Assembly: GCA_965268275.1 (NCBI GenBank) | Contig: OZ254168.1 | Coordinates: 930,001-994,000, forward strand | DNA from: AAA044-D11 sp965268275 | GTDB taxonomy: Bacteria; Actinomycetota; Actinomycetes; Nanopelagicales; Nanopelagicaceae | DNA: 64,000 nucleotides | Direction: 5' to 3' | Shown here: in pieces, positions 8,199 through 16,570 of the stretch | Layout: each line of letters opens with the position of its first letter | Numbering within the stretch: position 1 is the first letter of the stretch | Notes under the pieces: model-generated | Database searches by the model: none | The model's input: the letters and a program-made list of their open reading frames with translations, nothing else | Told to the model about the DNA's origin: nothing | Program-made: the position numbers and the translations under genes

Positions 8199-8971
8199 CG
8201 ACCTTTAAAGTCTGCGGCTCGCTTCTCGATGAACGCAGCAACACCTTCACGACCATCAGCAGTCTCAATTAGTGGAGCAGTTAATTCGACTTCAAGTTGC
8301 AGCGCTTCCGCAAAAGGCAGATCCAAACCTTTACGCATCAAGTGCTTCAACACTCCTAGCGCGAGCGGCGCTCTTTTTAGAACTTCTGAAACATATTCTG
8401 CAAGTTCTTCTTCAAATTTTTCATCATCTAGCACCGAGGAAATTAGCCCGCAATTTAGAGCTTCTTCGCCGCGAAGCCATCGACCGCGCATAATCATGTC
8501 ATTAGTTTTTGCAACACCAATTAATCTCGGAACGATTTGAGTTCCGCCGCCACCAGGAAGAAGTCCTAGGTTTGCTTCAGGAAGTCCAAGTTTGGCGCTC
8601 TTATTTGCAACAATTAGATCGCAGTGGAGCGCAAGTTCAAGCCCGCCACCTAACGCGTAACCATAGATAGCGGCAATAAAAGGTTTTGGAATCTCAAAAA
8701 TACGATCCGCAATTTTTCCAGCTTCTACTATGAAATCGCCAAAATCCTTGGCGCTCATTGTCCGATAAGCATCAATATCTGCACCAGCAACAAAAGCCTT
8801 GTTTCCAGATCCCCTTAAAACACAGACTCTGGCATCAGATTTTTCAAATTCATCAAATGCTTTTCCAAGTTCGTGCCAAACATCGATTGATAAAGCGTTG
8901 AGCTTATCTGGCCTGTTAATTGTTATGTAAAAAACTTTCTCAACGTTTTTAACAAGAACGACATCAGACAT
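8195..8971 (-). CDS. Enoyl-CoA hydratase/isomerase family protein (crotonase)
   Basis: A 258-residue crotonase-superfamily enzyme acting on acyl-CoA substrates in the cytoplasm. The oxyanion-hole regions are AFVAGADIDAY and YGYALGGGLELAL. Both acidic residues used by hydratases are kept: Glu in GGGLELAL and Glu in LPEANLGLLPGGGG. Hydration, isomerisation and retro-Claisen C-C cleavage all occur in this fold, so the exact reaction is open. It is the last gene of the seven-gene minus-strand operon that begins at 16266, lies 17 bases after the fused CoA-transferase, and overlaps the convergent MlrC stop by four bases. Confidence 0.85.
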   Translation of the reverse strand: MSDVVLVKNVEKVFYITINRPDKLNALSIDVWHELGKAFDEFEKSDARVCVLRGSGNKAFVAGADIDAYRTMSAKDFGDFIVEAGKIADRIFEIPKPFIAAIYGYALGGGLELALHCDLIVANKSAKLGLPEANLGLLPGGGGTQIVPRLIGVAKTNDMIMRGRWLRGEEALNCGLISSVLDDEKFEEELAEYVSEVLKRAPLALGVLKHLMRKGLDLPFAEALQLEVELTAPLIETADGREGVAAFIEKRAADFKGR

Positions 8972-8988
8972 GACTTAGTGACTCTTTT

Positions 8989-10629
8989 CTACTTAGGATT
9001 TTTTGAAAACTTAGCGACAATTGCCTCTTCAACTTCAATTAAGCGCTCAATCAGCTGAGATCTGTCACTGCCCTTTGCGCTCTCCAAGAATCTGGTGCCA
9101 AATGGATCCAACTTATATTTAATTAGAGCCATTTTTTCCTTTGGAACATCATAAGTTTCGAAATCTACGATTCTTTCGAGTTCTCGTGTTCTCATGTTTA
9201 ATTGATACACGCCTTTATTCGAGATATAGAGACAAGCACCCGGACGTAATCCTTTACTGCGTCGCTCTTCCGGCGTCACAAGTGTTCTGCTTGCACTAAC
9301 AGTTGCGACTGAGTCAACCATGCTTAGATGATCTTCATTCATTTGATAGATCACAAAGTTCCTGTGCATGTCAGAGACATCGGCCATTCCACCTTGTCCT
9401 GGCAATCGAATTCTCTTTCCGGATGGTGAAGTAACCCAGAGATTATTCGTTCTTAGTGATTTATCCACTTGAGCTACGGCAACTACTTCATAATCAATGA
9501 ATCCTGGTTCGTAATAGATGTGAAAAGTATCGTCGCCACCCCAGTGGAATTTAGAGGAGTGGTAATCCAGCGACTCCCCTATCGACAGAAGTAAGGGTCT
9601 GGCATCTACATCTACATATCCGCCAGCTGTCGTCATGATTACGACATCGGGTTCCTTCATTTTGGCTAGAAAATATGAACCTTGTGCCAGTGGTGAAACA
9701 GCACCTGCTGACAAAATTTCACCAGGTTTATAAAGATCTGAAAGAAATGAAATCATCTTATCTTCGGTCTGAATAGTTTCGCTTTCAGACTTCTTGTATT
9801 CATCGATGAAAGAATAAACTTCATCAATTTTAATTCTCGCTGCTTTTTCTACGAAATCGACTCTTTCGGAAGTTGGCAACAAGAATTTCTCATTTAGCCC
9901 CTCTTCGGCAAACTGCTTGATCGCCCGGTAATCCGTCACATAATTTGGCAAGCAAGAAGTCGGATATGCGCCCATTGGAGCAAGCACTATCGTCATTTCT
10001 CTGGTCCTTGGGATAAAAATACAGTTCTGAGTTATTTCAAATTCATCGACTATTTTCTCGACGCTAACGATAATCTTTTTCGCCGCACCAAGATATGCAG
10101 TGTCTAATCCCCTAGTGCCTCGAATCAGAACATTCCCGTGTCGATCTGCTTCTTGGGCATGAACGATGAAGTAATCGATATGTAACGCATCTGTTCGCGC
10201 CAGACCGCTTCCATCATTCAAAGCTTCATAGGTATTGAAGGCATTTGTTGTTGGTTCTTTAAATATCGAATATGGCAAGTTTCGCATCGCCGCTTCACAA
10301 GCATTCATCAAAGTTAAAGCTGAATATTCGTGAGTTATTAATTCATCATTTTCAAGGGCTTTTCGAAATCTAGGAGCCAATCCAAATATATCGAGACTCG
10401 AGAAACAGAATGAGAGTTCGGTAACTTTTCCTGGAACTTCAAGAAACATTTCTAGTGGAATGTTTCCGCTCCATGCAATCATGTGCAGATTCTTGACGTT
10501 CGAATTCTTGATTTCATGGACCAGCGCCATTGGAAGACGCGTGAATAGCGCGCCTCCTAATGCAATTGAAGATCCATCTCCAATTTCAGAAATCGCATCT
10601 TTTATTGAAGAAACTTTGCTCATGGTCAA
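8989..10629 (-). CDS. Fused alpha-beta family I CoA-transferase-like protein (IpdAB/glutaconate type)
   Basis: A 546-residue protein made of two family I CoA-transferase domains usually encoded as separate subunits. The alpha-like part is residues 1 to about 275 (GDGSSIALGGALFTRLPMAL, RGTRGLDTAYL). The beta-like part is about 290-546 (PGEILSAGAVSPLA, LPGQGGMADVSDM, and an RTLVTPEERRSKGLRPG-like stretch). The beta half has no obvious ExG or ENG motif carrying the catalytic Glu of true transferases, which recalls IpdAB, a ring-opening hydrolase of steroid breakdown. That comparison is inference from family knowledge. It overlaps the CaiB-type gene by four bases and precedes the crotonase, so the three are probably co-translated and act in sequence. 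Confidence 0.75.
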   Translation of the reverse strand: MTMSKVSSIKDAISEIGDGSSIALGGALFTRLPMALVHEIKNSNVKNLHMIAWSGNIPLEMFLEVPGKVTELSFCFSSLDIFGLAPRFRKALENDELITHEYSALTLMNACEAAMRNLPYSIFKEPTTNAFNTYEALNDGSGLARTDALHIDYFIVHAQEADRHGNVLIRGTRGLDTAYLGAAKKIIVSVEKIVDEFEITQNCIFIPRTREMTIVLAPMGAYPTSCLPNYVTDYRAIKQFAEEGLNEKFLLPTSERVDFVEKAARIKIDEVYSFIDEYKKSESETIQTEDKMISFLSDLYKPGEILSAGAVSPLAQGSYFLAKMKEPDVVIMTTAGGYVDVDARPLLLSIGESLDYHSSKFHWGGDDTFHIYYEPGFIDYEVVAVAQVDKSLRTNNLWVTSPSGKRIRLPGQGGMADVSDMHRNFVIYQMNEDHLSMVDSVATVSASRTLVTPEERRSKGLRPGACLYISNKGVYQLNMRTRELERIVDFETYDVPKEKMALIKYKLDPFGTRFLESAKGSDRSQLIERLIEVEEAIVAKFSKNPK

Positions 10630-11831
10630 ATATTCTTTGGCTTAGAGATAATCCCTTTAGCGATGTAATCAGATATCTCTGACTCGTTTAAGTCGAAAAA
10701 TTCTCGGGCCAACTCATCAGCATGCTCTGAGAAAAGTGGTGGATGCTTTCTGATCTTTGATGGAGTTCCACCAAATTTCACTGGAATTCCAAGAGTCTCT
10801 AAAGAGCCTGCAGTTGGATGAGGAATTGAAACAATCATCTCGTTATGAAGCACTTGTGGATCCTTAGACACAGCTTCGTAATCTTGAAGCGGTGCACACC
10901 ACAAATCTTTTTCTAGCAACTTCTCAAGCAAGTCATCAACTTTCCAGTTGATAGTTTTGGCATCGATCAATCTCTTATATTCATCTCTCTTGCCAATTTC
11001 ATTTTTGCTTTCGAGGTTCATAAACTCTGGAATATCGAGCACTTCGCCGATTTCAGATAATGGGTTCATGGCAAGAGCTATCCAGCCATCAGCACATTTG
11101 TATAGACCATATGGGGCGCCGGTCCAAGGGTTTGCAATTCCAGAACTACTTCTCTCTGGTTGAACCCGGTTGTTCAAGAATGCCGTGAATTGATCTAGTT
11201 GGGTAGTCAAAATCGAACTCATTAAATTAACTTCCACAGTTTGCCCTTCACCGGTATTCATTCGTGAAATTAGCGCCGCTAGTGTTCCGTAAACAATGTG
11301 GAAACCGGCGGTCAAATCTGCGATTCCGGCAGCAATAGGTGTTGGTGGATCTTCTTTTCTACCAATTACTGTTGGGAAACCAGTGATTGCTTGAGCTAAC
11401 AAATCTTGGCCGGGTCTTGTTACGTAAGGACCGCTGCTTCCATATCCTGAACTAGAAACCACGATTATGTCCGGATTGGTTTTCTTCAAAGTATCATAAT
11501 CAATACCGAGTCGCTTCATGACACCAGGTCTAAAGTTTTCAATTACAACATCTGCTTTATCGCAGAGTCGCTTTACAAGTTCTAGCCCCTCTTTAGATTT
11601 AAGGTCAATTCCGATGCTTCGCTTATTTCTGTTGAAACACATGTAAGAAATTGTCTCGCCGCCTGCATAAATTCCGCCTAAGGCAAAATTTCTCATCCAA
11701 TCGCCGCCAGGTGGCTCGATCTTTACAATCTCTGCTCCCATATCACCAAGAATCATTGTCGCAAAAGGTCCCTGTGCTAACTGCGTAAAATCAGCAATTA
11801 GAATTCCTTCTAGCGGTCCAGTTCTGCTCAC
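10626..11831 (-). CDS. CaiB/BaiF family III CoA-transferase
   Basis: A 401-residue family III CoA-transferase that moves CoA between carboxylic acids. It shows LADFTQLAQGPFATMILGD-like N-terminal structure, GAEIVKIEPPGGDWMR, KRSIGIDLKS, VVIENFRPGVMKRLG, and the catalytic aspartate Asp143 in PGQDLLAQA. The C-terminal region keeps CAPLQDYEAVSKDPQV and GIPVKFGGTP. Length is normal. It would activate an acid made from the imported compound so that the crotonase and the fused CoA-transferase-like enzyme can act on it. It lies 30 bases after the SDR gene and overlaps the next gene by four bases. Confidence 0.9.
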   Translation of the reverse strand: MSRTGPLEGILIADFTQLAQGPFATMILGDMGAEIVKIEPPGGDWMRNFALGGIYAGGETISYMCFNRNKRSIGIDLKSKEGLELVKRLCDKADVVIENFRPGVMKRLGIDYDTLKKTNPDIIVVSSSGYGSSGPYVTRPGQDLLAQAITGFPTVIGRKEDPPTPIAAGIADLTAGFHIVYGTLAALISRMNTGEGQTVEVNLMSSILTTQLDQFTAFLNNRVQPERSSSGIANPWTGAPYGLYKCADGWIALAMNPLSEIGEVLDIPEFMNLESKNEIGKRDEYKRLIDAKTINWKVDDLLEKLLEKDLWCAPLQDYEAVSKDPQVLHNEMIVSIPHPTAGSLETLGIPVKFGGTPSKIRKHPPLFSEHADELAREFFDLNESEISDYIAKGIISKPKNI

Positions 11832-11861
11832 TTTATGTGCACCTATTCTCTTGTTTTTTGA

Positions 11862-12662
11862 TTACTTGGAAAAACTTTTTTTAATCTGCAAAATATCTTC
11901 GGTCGAGTCATATCGGTAACATCTAGCAGTCGCGCCGCCATCAACTGCGATTGATTGTCCAGTGAGGAAAGATGCTTTTTCAGAGAGCAGGAATGCTGCA
12001 ACTTCTGCAATCTCGTTTGGTTCACCAAGTCGTTCAAGGGGGTGAATTATCGCCATGTCCAACTCTGCTTTCGCTGAGTCCGCTGCATCCGCGATCACTT
12101 GGCTGAGCATCTCCGTTCTGATAGCTCCCGGTGCGATTGCATTCGCACGTATGCCAAGTGGTCCGTATTCGACGCAGATATAACGAGTCAATGCATCCAC
12201 TCCACCTTTTGCTGCATCATAAGCAGCCCACCCATTGAATGCTGATCGGCCATGGATTGATGAAATGTTTACGATTGAACCTGAAATCTTATTTTCAATA
12301 AATGACTTTATTGCTGCAGAGCATCCCCAATAAACACCCATTAGGTTTACATCAAATAATCTCTGCACTTCGGCTGGATTAGGGTTATGCAAATTTCCAC
12401 CCAGAGCAATTCCTGCATTGTTGACCCAAGAAGTTAGGGGCGCTACTTTCGAAGCTTCCTTCGCAGCTTTCTCAAAAACGCCATCTTTGCATAGATCTTC
12501 ATTGATAATTAACGCTGAACTTCCAAATTCTTCAGAAGCTGATTTCGCTAAATCGCTATTGTTTTCAATACCAACGACAAAGTATTTATCTGCGACAAGC
12601 TTTCTAATAATGGCTCGACCAATTCCGGAACCTACTCCGGTAACTACTGCACTGCTAGCCAC
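11862..12662 (-). CDS. Short-chain dehydrogenase/reductase
   Basis: A classical SDR with TGVGSGIGRA at the N-terminus, NNAGIALGG, the Ser of NISSIHGRS, Y-x3-K in YDAAK, and the VDGG end block. The start is set at GTG 12662 because GGGGGA lies four bases upstream; the frame also offers a TTG at 12674, just in front of that site. A C-terminal tail (CYRYDSTEDILQIKKSFSK) extends beyond the usual SDR end. It is the fourth gene of the operon, between the transporter permease and the CoA-transferase, so it probably oxidises the imported substrate before CoA activation. Confidence 0.85.
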   Translation of the reverse strand: MASSAVVTGVGSGIGRAIIRKLVADKYFVVGIENNSDLAKSASEEFGSSALIINEDLCKDGVFEKAAKEASKVAPLTSWVNNAGIALGGNLHNPNPAEVQRLFDVNLMGVYWGCSAAIKSFIENKISGSIVNISSIHGRSAFNGWAAYDAAKGGVDALTRYICVEYGPLGIRANAIAPGAIRTEMLSQVIADAADSAKAELDMAIIHPLERLGEPNEIAEVAAFLLSEKASFLTGQSIAVDGGATARCYRYDSTEDILQIKKSFSK

Positions 12663-12695
12663 TTGATCCCCCAAATATCTTTAGTAGTCGGTGAA

Positions 12696-13688
12696 CTATT
12701 TATTTTTTACTTTTGACGAAGTCTGATCGACAAGAACGGCAATAATTAGTGCTGCTCCAAGTGCTGTTGTTTGACCGTAAGAAGGTAGCTGCATTTGAGC
12801 AAAACCATTTGAAAGTGTTGCCAAAATTCCAACCGCAATAGCTGTTCCAGCTACAGAGCCTCGGCCTCCAGCCAAACTCGTTCCGCCCAAGATGACTGCA
12901 GTAACAACTGATAGCAAGTATGAAGTTCCGAGTTGTGGCGATGCTGATCCAAGTTGGCTCACAAGAACTACTCCTGCCACTGCTGCAGAAAGGCTGCTAA
13001 CAACGTAGAGGCCTAGCGGAAGCATCTTTGTAGAGATTCCAGAGAGACGCGCAGCTTCTTTGTTTCCGCCAATCGCGAAAATGTTTCGGCCAACCACAGT
13101 TTTTCTCTCGATGAAATAAGCAAGCGCCATCACGAAGACAACAATGATTACGAGAACCGGGATACTGAAGACTTTGGTATATAAAAACCAGTCAAATAGT
13201 GGATCCCGGATTGAAACTGTCTGGCCTGCTGAAAGAATGAAAGCAAGTCCAGAGAAAAATGACATGGTTCCTAAAGTTGTAATAAACGGATTAACCCCGA
13301 GTTGAACAACAATGAAGCCATTTAGAACACCTATCAACATTCCAATTGAAATCGCTATCAAAACTACCAACCAGCTGGACATTCCGGTAGCCAGCAACTT
13401 GCCAACAATTACAGTCGTTATAGCCACAACGCTTCCTACGGAAACATCGATTCCACCAGAAATAATTAGCGGCGTCTGCGCGGATGCCATGATTCCCAGA
13501 GCGGTTGCACCAACTAAAATTGTTATCGCATTGTCAAATGTGAAGAAATACTCTGGACTTTGAAACCTAAAGAAGATAATCATCAAAATCAGCATCAACA
13601 ACAGACCCTGTCTGCGGAAGAAACTACCAAAATCTATCTTTCGTTTAGCATCTCCGGAAATGGTCTCTTTATCTTTTTTTCTGCTCAT
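12696..13688 (-). CDS. CUT2-type ABC transporter permease (RbsC family)
   Basis: A 330-residue membrane subunit of the ribose-type importer family. It has a basic N-terminal leader (MSRKKDKETISGDAKRK), about 8-10 hydrophobic helices, the ISGGIDVSVGS block and the cytoplasmic GGNKEAARLSGI loop that docks the ATPase. VILGGTSLAGGRGSVAGT near the C-terminus is typical. Only one permease gene is present, so it probably forms a homodimer. Its start overlaps the ATPase stop by four bases. Confidence 0.9.
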   Translation of the reverse strand: MSRKKDKETISGDAKRKIDFGSFFRRQGLLLMLILMIIFFRFQSPEYFFTFDNAITILVGATALGIMASAQTPLIISGGIDVSVGSVVAITTVIVGKLLATGMSSWLVVLIAISIGMLIGVLNGFIVVQLGVNPFITTLGTMSFFSGLAFILSAGQTVSIRDPLFDWFLYTKVFSIPVLVIIVVFVMALAYFIERKTVVGRNIFAIGGNKEAARLSGISTKMLPLGLYVVSSLSAAVAGVVLVSQLGSASPQLGTSYLLSVVTAVILGGTSLAGGRGSVAGTAIAVGILATLSNGFAQMQLPSYGQTTALGAALIIAVLVDQTSSKVKNK

Positions 13689-15220
13689 GATGCTTCCTCC
13701 AAATAAGCTGCGCGCGCAACTTCTTGTTGAGTAGGGTTGGTCTTACTTAAAGTTATCTTTCCATTACGCATAACTTCGATGCGATCTGAAATCTTTAACA
13801 CTTCCTCGATATCGCTGCTAATTACGAGTACGGCGACTTTCTCTTTGTGAGCTAAATTTTGAAGTAATTCATAGATTTCAAGCTTTGACCCGATATCAAC
13901 GCCGCGAGTTGGATCATCCAAAATCAGAATTCGACAACCTGTAAGCAACCATCTTGAAAGTAGAACTTTCTGCTGATTACCTCCCGAGAGCGATAGAACC
14001 GCATTTTCAATATTCTTCGTCTTAATGGATAAATTATCAGCCCAGAGTTGTCCTGAAGCGCTCTCGGCTTTCTTTTGAATTAAGCCCAATTTTGAAAGTT
14101 TGCGCAAGAAAGCCAGTGTTATGTTCTCTTTGATTGACCGCTCCAAGAGAAGTCCTTGAGCTCTACGCTCTGCAGGCACATAACCAATTCCGATATCCAT
14201 TGTGGATTTAATACTTCCCAATTTCAATTCATTTCCGCCAACAGTTATCTTTCCTGAAGTCGGTTTATTTGAACCAAACAGAGTCATTCCTAGTGAATCT
14301 CGGCCGGATCCGGCAATCCCATAAACTCCTAGAATTTCTCCAAACTTTAGGGTCAAGCTTGTATCAAAAATTCCATTTGAAGTAGAGAGATTTTCAACTT
14401 TCATTGCTACTTCTGAATTCTCATTTGTCGTTGATCCTGCTCTGACGTCATCGACAGAGGCGTGACCGAGCATCGAGGACACAATTCGCTCTTTGTTGCC
14501 CTCATTTTTATTCATTTCATCAACTAGCTTGCCATCACGAAGAACAACAACTCTATCCGCAATGTTTAGAACTTCATCTAATCTGTGGCTAACAAAAACA
14601 ATTCCTACACCTTGATCACAGATAGTTTTTAGCAATTTCAATAATCGTGTCGCTTCAATGTCGCTCATAGGAGCCGTTGGTTCATCGGTGATCAAAACTT
14701 TTGCACCTGGCGTCAAAGACCTAGCTATCTGAACAAAGGCGCGATACACAACCGGCATTTCTCCTACATTTTGATGTAAATCAATATCATCTAAACCTAA
14801 ACTTGCTAAGCGCTCTGCGGCCTTTCGTTTCATTGAGGCATAATCAACTAGAAACGGAAGCTTCTTATGTGGATAGTGTCCGAGCAGAACGTTGGTCATA
14901 ACATCTAATTCAGGGCAGAGTTGCAGCTCCTGTGAAGCAAGTCGAATTCCGGCAAGTTCTGCTGCCCGAGGACTATTTAAAATAACTTCTTGTCCATCAA
15001 CAAAAATTTTGCCCGAATCGGGGGCAACCAAACCTGCTGCGACTGCAGCCAAAGTAGATTTTCCGGCACCATTCTCGCCAACTAGGCAGAGAATCTCGCC
15101 TGCATTCACATGAATTGAAACATCAGAAAGTGCCTGCACGCCACCGTAGCGTTTACTAATTGAGTTTAATTGCAAGATAGGGCTCTTGCGAGCCCTATCT
15201 TGCTGATCTGTAGCGATCAA
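13685..15220 (-). CDS. CUT2-type ABC transporter ATPase with two nucleotide-binding domains (RbsA family)
   Basis: A 511-residue double ATPase that powers import. Domain 1 carries Walker A GENGAGKST and Walker B ITDEPTAP. Domain 2 has the degenerate Walker A GIAGSGRDSL, the signature LSGGNQQK and Walker B LDDPTRGVD, as usual in RbsA/XylG/MglA proteins. The start is a TTG at 15220 with TAGGA upstream. The first 16 codons form one arm-to-arm perfect hairpin (15172-15203), so the true N-terminus is less certain. It lies 26 bases after the binding-protein gene. Confidence 0.9.
   Translation of the reverse strand: MIATDQQDRARKSPILQLNSISKRYGGVQALSDVSIHVNAGEILCLVGENGAGKSTLAAVAAGLVAPDSGKIFVDGQEVILNSPRAAELAGIRLASQELQLCPELDVMTNVLLGHYPHKKLPFLVDYASMKRKAAERLASLGLDDIDLHQNVGEMPVVYRAFVQIARSLTPGAKVLITDEPTAPMSDIEATRLLKLLKTICDQGVGIVFVSHRLDEVLNIADRVVVLRDGKLVDEMNKNEGNKERIVSSMLGHASVDDVRAGSTTNENSEVAMKVENLSTSNGIFDTSLTLKFGEILGVYGIAGSGRDSLGMTLFGSNKPTSGKITVGGNELKLGSIKSTMDIGIGYVPAERRAQGLLLERSIKENITLAFLRKLSKLGLIQKKAESASGQLWADNLSIKTKNIENAVLSLSGGNQQKVLLSRWLLTGCRILILDDPTRGVDIGSKLEIYELLQNLAHKEKVAVLVISSDIEEVLKISDRIEVMRNGKITLSKTNPTQQEVARAAYLEEAS
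15172..15203 (-). repeat. Perfect 14-bp RNA hairpin with GNRA loop at the binding-protein/ATPase junction
   Basis: The arms GCAAGATAGGGCTC and GAGCCCTATCTTGC are fully complementary. On the transcribed (minus) strand the loop is GCAA closed by C-G, a GNRA tetraloop. No T-run follows, so it is not a standard terminator. It starts 44 bases after the binding-protein stop codon and lies within the first codons of the ATPase frame. Such hairpins behind binding-protein genes commonly protect the upstream mRNA and lower downstream expression, which fits the need for more binding protein than ATPase (inference). Confidence 0.75.
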
Positions 15221-15246
15221 TTTATTCCTAACTTGTAAGTTTCAGC

Positions 15247-16266
15247 TTATGAACAAGCTGACTTTGGATAGTACTTTCCAACATTCTTCGCTGTAAGAAG
15301 AGTTGTTGGTAGAACTACATGCTTAGGAACTGATTGCTTGTTGATTAGGCCCATTACGGCTGGAATTAGGTATTTTCCGTAATTTTCAGGGAAGTAAGCA
15401 ACGCTTCCATAAAGCTCACCGCTACAAATGTTTGAAAGCAGTGAAGCACCTTGACCTACAGCTAGCAGGTTGTTCATATCGCGGCCAGAAGCCTTGTATG
15501 CCTGAACCATTGCAACTGTGTTGTCATCGTTAATTCCACCAAGAATGATCTTGGCATCTTTTGGAATTGTTTGTAGCGCGTTACCAGTGTTTACGTTTGT
15601 CTTAGCTGGATCTGCACCTTGGGTTGGAACATCAATGAAGCGATCTGAAGGGAAGTTTGGTTGTACTTGGTTTACACCAACATAGTAACCATCCATACGC
15701 TGGATTGAGTTCAATCCACCTTCTTTAAGTGAGCCAATTAGCAAATAAGGTTCAACGTTCTTACCCCATTTTCTTAAGGCTTCCTTCATTAATCCGTTAC
15801 CAGCCATTGCACCAGCGGCACCGTTATCTACATCTACGAAAGGAACTCCTGGGTGAACAACGAATGTTGCAACCATAGGAATCTTTGCATCTTTCATGGT
15901 ACGGACAGCACCTGGTGCTGCAGCTGCAACAACTTGAGCAGCCATTACACCGTCATACTTCTTCTGAATGAAAATCTTTAGGTTCTCTTGAACCTTGATT
16001 GGATCAGCATTATCAGAAAGGATTTCAACCTTTACGCAGCCCATAGCTTTGGCTGTTGCAAGCATTCCCTTTCTAACAATTAGAGCGAAAGACTCGTTGT
16101 CTGAGAAAATATCAAACCCGAGCTTGTATGTCTTTCCTGCGCAAAGTTCTTTTGTTGGCTTTCCAAGGAACTTTTTCCAGTCTGGAGCCGCTGCCTGGGC
16201 ATTTTGTACCGACAGCAGTAGTGCGGCGACAGCTAGAACTGAAGTTAACTTCTTTCTTGCGATCAT
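15247..16266 (-). CDS. CUT2-type ABC transporter substrate-binding protein (periplasmic-binding fold, Peripla_BP_4)
   Basis: A 339-residue exported binding protein. The N-terminus has a basic start and hydrophobic core (MIARKKLTSVLAVAALLLSV) with an NAQAAAP cleavage region and no lipobox. The mature part has YKLGFDIFSDNESFALIVRKG, KKYDGVMAAQVVAAAAPGAV and ILGGINDDNTVAMVQAY, typical of the ribose/autoinducer-type group. Aromatic and acidic ligand residues cannot be assigned to a known sugar. It is the first gene of the seven-gene operon, and an AAAGGTG site supports the ATG. Transcription probably starts near 16350 from a promoter whose -35 (TTGACA on the minus strand, 16377-16382) overlaps operator 2. 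Confidence 0.9.
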   Translation of the reverse strand: MIARKKLTSVLAVAALLLSVQNAQAAAPDWKKFLGKPTKELCAGKTYKLGFDIFSDNESFALIVRKGMLATAKAMGCVKVEILSDNADPIKVQENLKIFIQKKYDGVMAAQVVAAAAPGAVRTMKDAKIPMVATFVVHPGVPFVDVDNGAAGAMAGNGLMKEALRKWGKNVEPYLLIGSLKEGGLNSIQRMDGYYVGVNQVQPNFPSDRFIDVPTQGADPAKTNVNTGNALQTIPKDAKIILGGINDDNTVAMVQAYKASGRDMNNLLAVGQGASLLSNICSGELYGSVAYFPENYGKYLIPAVMGLINKQSVPKHVVLPTTLLTAKNVGKYYPKSACS

Positions 16267-16377
16267 TTTTCACCTTTCAGTTGGTTTGGCGCCTCGTTAT
16301 GCACTTTTCTGAACTTTAGGTTCAAAAGGGGCATCCCACTGGCTATCGCGAACACTAGCCTCTGTCTCAGCGCATAT

Positions 16378-16391
16378 GTCAAGCGTTTGAC
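16378..16391. promoter_or_regulatory. Candidate LacI-family operator 2
   Basis: GTCAAGCGTTTGAC has arms GTCAA and TTGAC around a central CG. The left arm overlaps the minus-strand -35 (TTGACA) of the ABC transporter operon. It agrees with sites 1 and 3 at 10 or more of 14 positions. Confidence 0.65.
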
Positions 16392-16430
16392 TTGCCATTT
16401 TTATATAAACTTTCGTTATTTTTTCCTATT

Positions 16431-16444
16431 ATCAAGCGATTGAT
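16431..16444. promoter_or_regulatory. Candidate LacI-family operator 3
   Basis: ATCAAGCGATTGAT has arms ATCAA and TTGAT around a central CG. It lies 127 bases before the epimerase start, on the side that would serve rightward transcription. Confidence 0.6.
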
Positions 16445-16570
16445 GAGCCAAATTGCGACTTTCCTTAAGCCTCTTCTCAAGTCACGGCTTGGAGGACTAG
16501 CATTCGAGCCACTTCCGCCCCACCCCAGCAACTAAGTTTCTGACCCAAATTTCTTTAAGGAGGCTAATCG

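Larger units (their letters stand above)
16267..16570. promoter_or_regulatory. Divergent promoter region between the transporter operon and the epimerase operon
   Basis: No gene is seen in these 304 bases. The stretch holds two LacI-type palindromes (16378-16391 and 16431-16444) with an AT-rich segment between them. A minus-strand promoter is suggested by TTGACA (16382-16377) and TAGTGT (16357-16352) with a long 19-base spacer. A rightward promoter is less clear. A strong AAGGAGG ribosome site precedes the epimerase ATG. Two sites 53 bases apart, centre to centre, would allow DNA looping (about five helical turns). Confidence 0.6.

Noticed and set aside
15172..15203. The strong hairpin as a Rho-independent terminator
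   Set aside because: No T-run follows on the transcribed strand and it lies within or at the start of a downstream operon gene.
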